8,182 nt of DNA from Comamonadaceae bacterium. Lineage in GTDB: Bacteria; Pseudomonadota; Gammaproteobacteria; Burkholderiales; Burkholderiaceae_C. Of the stretch, positions 6,770 to 8,182 are shown one piece after another (within the stretch, counting starts at the first letter, position 1; every line of letters starts with the position of its first letter). Where the stretch lies: positions 1 to 8,182 of the forward strand of contig CANHBU010000067.1 in assembly GCA_947458345.1 (NCBI GenBank), in the 5' to 3' direction. The translations under genes were made by a program, and so were the position numbers. The notes below the pieces were generated by a model, which did not search any database, had not been told where the DNA came from, and saw only the letters and a program-made list of their open reading frames with translations.

Positions 6770-6776
6770 AAAAAAA
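6770..6776 (-). other. T7 run directly after the adaptor stop codon
   Basis: Seven T on the minus strand directly follow the TAG at 6777-6779. The nearest strong inverted repeat ends 37 nt away, too far for a standard terminator. The rest of the 6669-6776 gap holds a 20-codon open frame (6665-6727) whose TGA overlaps the permease ATG; nothing else is seen there. Confidence 0.4.
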
Positions 6777-8081
6777 CTAACGCACAAAGGACGGCACATC
6801 AACGATGGCAGCCGGTGCGCGCGGCCCACCTGCGCGCACCCGGTCGCCTGGCAAGACGCCTTGTGTCGGCGCAATCACCAGGTCTGCCTCGTTAAGGCCC
6901 TCGGTGATCTGGCTGTAGCCAATGCCGCGCAGGCCCAGCTGCACCGGCACCTTGACCGCATGGGCCTGGCGCAGCACCAGCACCCAAGGCTGCGCCTGGT
7001 CGGCATCGCGCACCAGGGGCGTGGGCAGCACCAGCGCCGATGGTTGACGGCCGGCCACGAGCTCGGCCGAAACCGTCATCTCGGGCTTGAGAAAAGGCGG
7101 CGCGCCTGAGAGGCAAAGCCGCGCGGTGAGCGCGCCGCGGTCGGGGTCGACCGCCGGCGCAATTTGGCACAGGCGGGCCTCAAAAGGCTGCAGCGGATAG
7201 GCGTCGGCCACGACAGAAGCGGGCATGCCCAAGCGCAGCAGGCGCAGGTGGCGCTCGTCGATGCTCACATCGATATGCAGATCGCCTGCTTGGGCCAGCA
7301 CCAGCAAGACGCGGCCGGGCTGGGCCATGGCGCCCGGTTCGACCTGCCGGCTCAGCACCCGGGCGGGCACGGGGCTGCGAATGATCAGGCGGGCGAGCCG
7401 GGCTTGCGCGATGCGGGCACTGGCCTGCGCCTGGGCCAGGCGCGCCCGCGCCAGGGCGGGCTCAATGCCCTGGCTTTGATGGGCCTGGGCGTTAAGCTGG
7501 GCAGAAGTCAGGGCGCTGGCGGCCACATCGAGCGCGCGGCGGGCCTCGTCCAGGCGCTGCGGAGAATAAAAACCCTGGCTGACGAGCTCCTGCACGCGGC
7601 CATGGTCGCGCTGCAGCGCCCACCAGGCGGCCTGCGCTTGCAGCTCAGCTTGCTGGGCCACCGGAGCGCTCAGGCTTTCTTGCTGCGCGAGCCGGCCGGC
7701 CGCCTCCGCCTGCACCGCCAGCGCCTGCGTCAGCGCAGAACGCGCTTCGGCATCGACCAGCGTCAGCAACATTTGCCCGGCCACGACCTGCTCGCCCTCG
7801 CGCACGCCGACCCGATCGACCGTGCCCGCCACCTCGGCACCGATCTCGATGCGCGCCGGCGCTTGCAGCCGGCCAGTGGCCACGACCGATTCAACGATGG
7901 CCTGGCGCGTGACCGGCTCGACCGGCACCGCCGGGCCATGCCACCATGCCGCCCAGGCGGCGGCCAGCAAGGCCAGCAGCAAGCCCACCACGATCAAACG
8001 CTTGATCGCAGAGGTCCGCGGATGCGGCCCGATTGAATTGCTTGCGCCAGCCTTGAAGGTCCATGCCATGCCGAAGAGCAT
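6777..8081 (-). CDS. Periplasmic adaptor (membrane-fusion) protein of an ABC exporter
   Basis: A 434-aa HlyD/RND/MacA-type adaptor. Residues 28-47 (RLIVVGLLLALLAAAWAAWW), after a basic cytoplasmic stretch, anchor it in the inner membrane. A first lipoyl half follows at about 72-112 (IGAEVAGTVDRVGVREGEQVVAGQMLLTLVD), then a long Ala/Gln-rich helical hairpin (about 113-230) for docking a TolC-type channel, and the second lipoyl half at 232-264 (LIIRSPVPARVLSRQVEPGAMAQPGRVLLVLAQ). The beta-barrel covers about 268-340 (LHIDVSIDERHLRLLRLGMPASV), and a membrane-proximal domain ends near 418. Family role: carry substrate from the permease across the periplasm to the outer-membrane channel. ATG 8081 is the first start after an in-frame TAG at 8178-8180; ATG 8069 is also possible, and neither has a clear ribosome binding site. 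It is the first gene of the export operon. In the 101 nt before it I see no convincing promoter. Confidence 0.93.
   Translation of the reverse strand: MLFGMAWTFKAGASNSIGPHPRTSAIKRLIVVGLLLALLAAAWAAWWHGPAVPVEPVTRQAIVESVVATGRLQAPARIEIGAEVAGTVDRVGVREGEQVVAGQMLLTLVDAEARSALTQALAVQAEAAGRLAQQESLSAPVAQQAELQAQAAWWALQRDHGRVQELVSQGFYSPQRLDEARRALDVAASALTSAQLNAQAHQSQGIEPALARARLAQAQASARIAQARLARLIIRSPVPARVLSRQVEPGAMAQPGRVLLVLAQAGDLHIDVSIDERHLRLLRLGMPASVVADAYPLQPFEARLCQIAPAVDPDRGALTARLCLSGAPPFLKPEMTVSAELVAGRQPSALVLPTPLVRDADQAQPWVLVLRQAHAVKVPVQLGLRGIGYSQITEGLNEADLVIAPTQGVLPGDRVRAGGPRAPAAIVDVPSFVR
6814..6840. repeat. Perfect 9-bp inverted repeat in the 3' end of the adaptor gene
   Basis: GGTGCGCGC (6814-6822) and GCGCGCACC (6832-6840) are perfect reverse complements with a 9-nt loop. 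It lies in the codons for the C-terminal RVRAGGPRAP segment, 35 nt before the stop codon. It could form a very stable mRNA hairpin between the adaptor and permease genes; high GC makes such repeats more likely by chance. Confidence 0.5.
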
Positions 8082-8182
8082 CGGGCCAGACCCGGGCCGG
8101 CCCCGGCCTGCCTGGCCGCGCCTGCTTGTCAGGCCCCAGCGCGTGCCGGGGTCGGACGGGAGCGATGCAAGGCGCTGCTAAG

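Noticed and set aside
6770..6777. AAAAAAAC on the plus strand as a slippery frameshift site
   Set aside because: No plus-strand gene runs through it; on the coding strand it is a T-run located after the adaptor stop codon.
8165..8182. Start of a plus-strand gene (ATG at 8165 after GGGAG)
   Set aside because: Only six codons are visible and the spacing between GGGAG and ATG is just 2 nt, so nothing can be supported.
1..8182. CRISPR array, tRNA, rRNA, transposase, integrase or attachment site
   Set aside because: I saw no spaced direct repeats, no tRNA-like cloverleaf sequence, no transposase or recombinase motif, and no change in composition indicating an island.

Overview
The window is GC-rich, densely coded bacterial chromosome with strong third-position GC bias. 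The protein families fit a betaproteobacterium, probably of the order Burkholderiales. That placement is an inference from protein style and composition, since no rRNA or marker gene is present. I see no tRNA, rRNA, CRISPR array, insertion sequence, prophage or origin.

Left part (1-1416, minus strand): the N-terminal part of a sensor histidine kinase runs off the left edge. Behind it lies a complete LysR-type regulator of the ArgP/LysG type. A possible 41-codon ORF overlaps the start of the regulator gene.

Centre (1417-4720): a divergent intergenic region carries two clear ribosome binding sites, a LysR-style ATT-N9-AAT box and an 8-bp inverted repeat. It leads into a plus-strand run of four genes: a family-3 solute-binding-like protein without a signal peptide, a flavin reductase-like FMN-binding protein, a 10-helix EamA/DMT transporter, and a membrane-anchored protein of unknown function with a conserved-looking His/Cys cluster. 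The flavin reductase and EamA genes are 4 nt apart, and the last gene follows EamA by 32 nt.

Right part (4711-8081, minus strand): a three-gene export operon in the order membrane-fusion (adaptor) protein, FtsX/MacB-type permease, LolD/MacB-type ATPase. The last two genes share ATGA. Adaptor, permease and ATPase together make a DevBCA/MacAB-like tripartite pump, which would need an outer-membrane TolC-type channel encoded elsewhere. This operon converges on the plus-strand run with a 10-nt overlap of the two last genes.

How they may work together: ArgP-type regulators normally sense lysine/arginine and control a basic amino acid exporter. Here the divergent gene encodes an amino-acid-binding-like protein with no export signal, and the nearest exporter is the EamA transporter further downstream. 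I found no clearly new defence or mobile system. The most uncommon points are the ArgP/leaderless binding-protein pairing, the small ORF overlapping the argP start, and the His/Cys-cluster protein.
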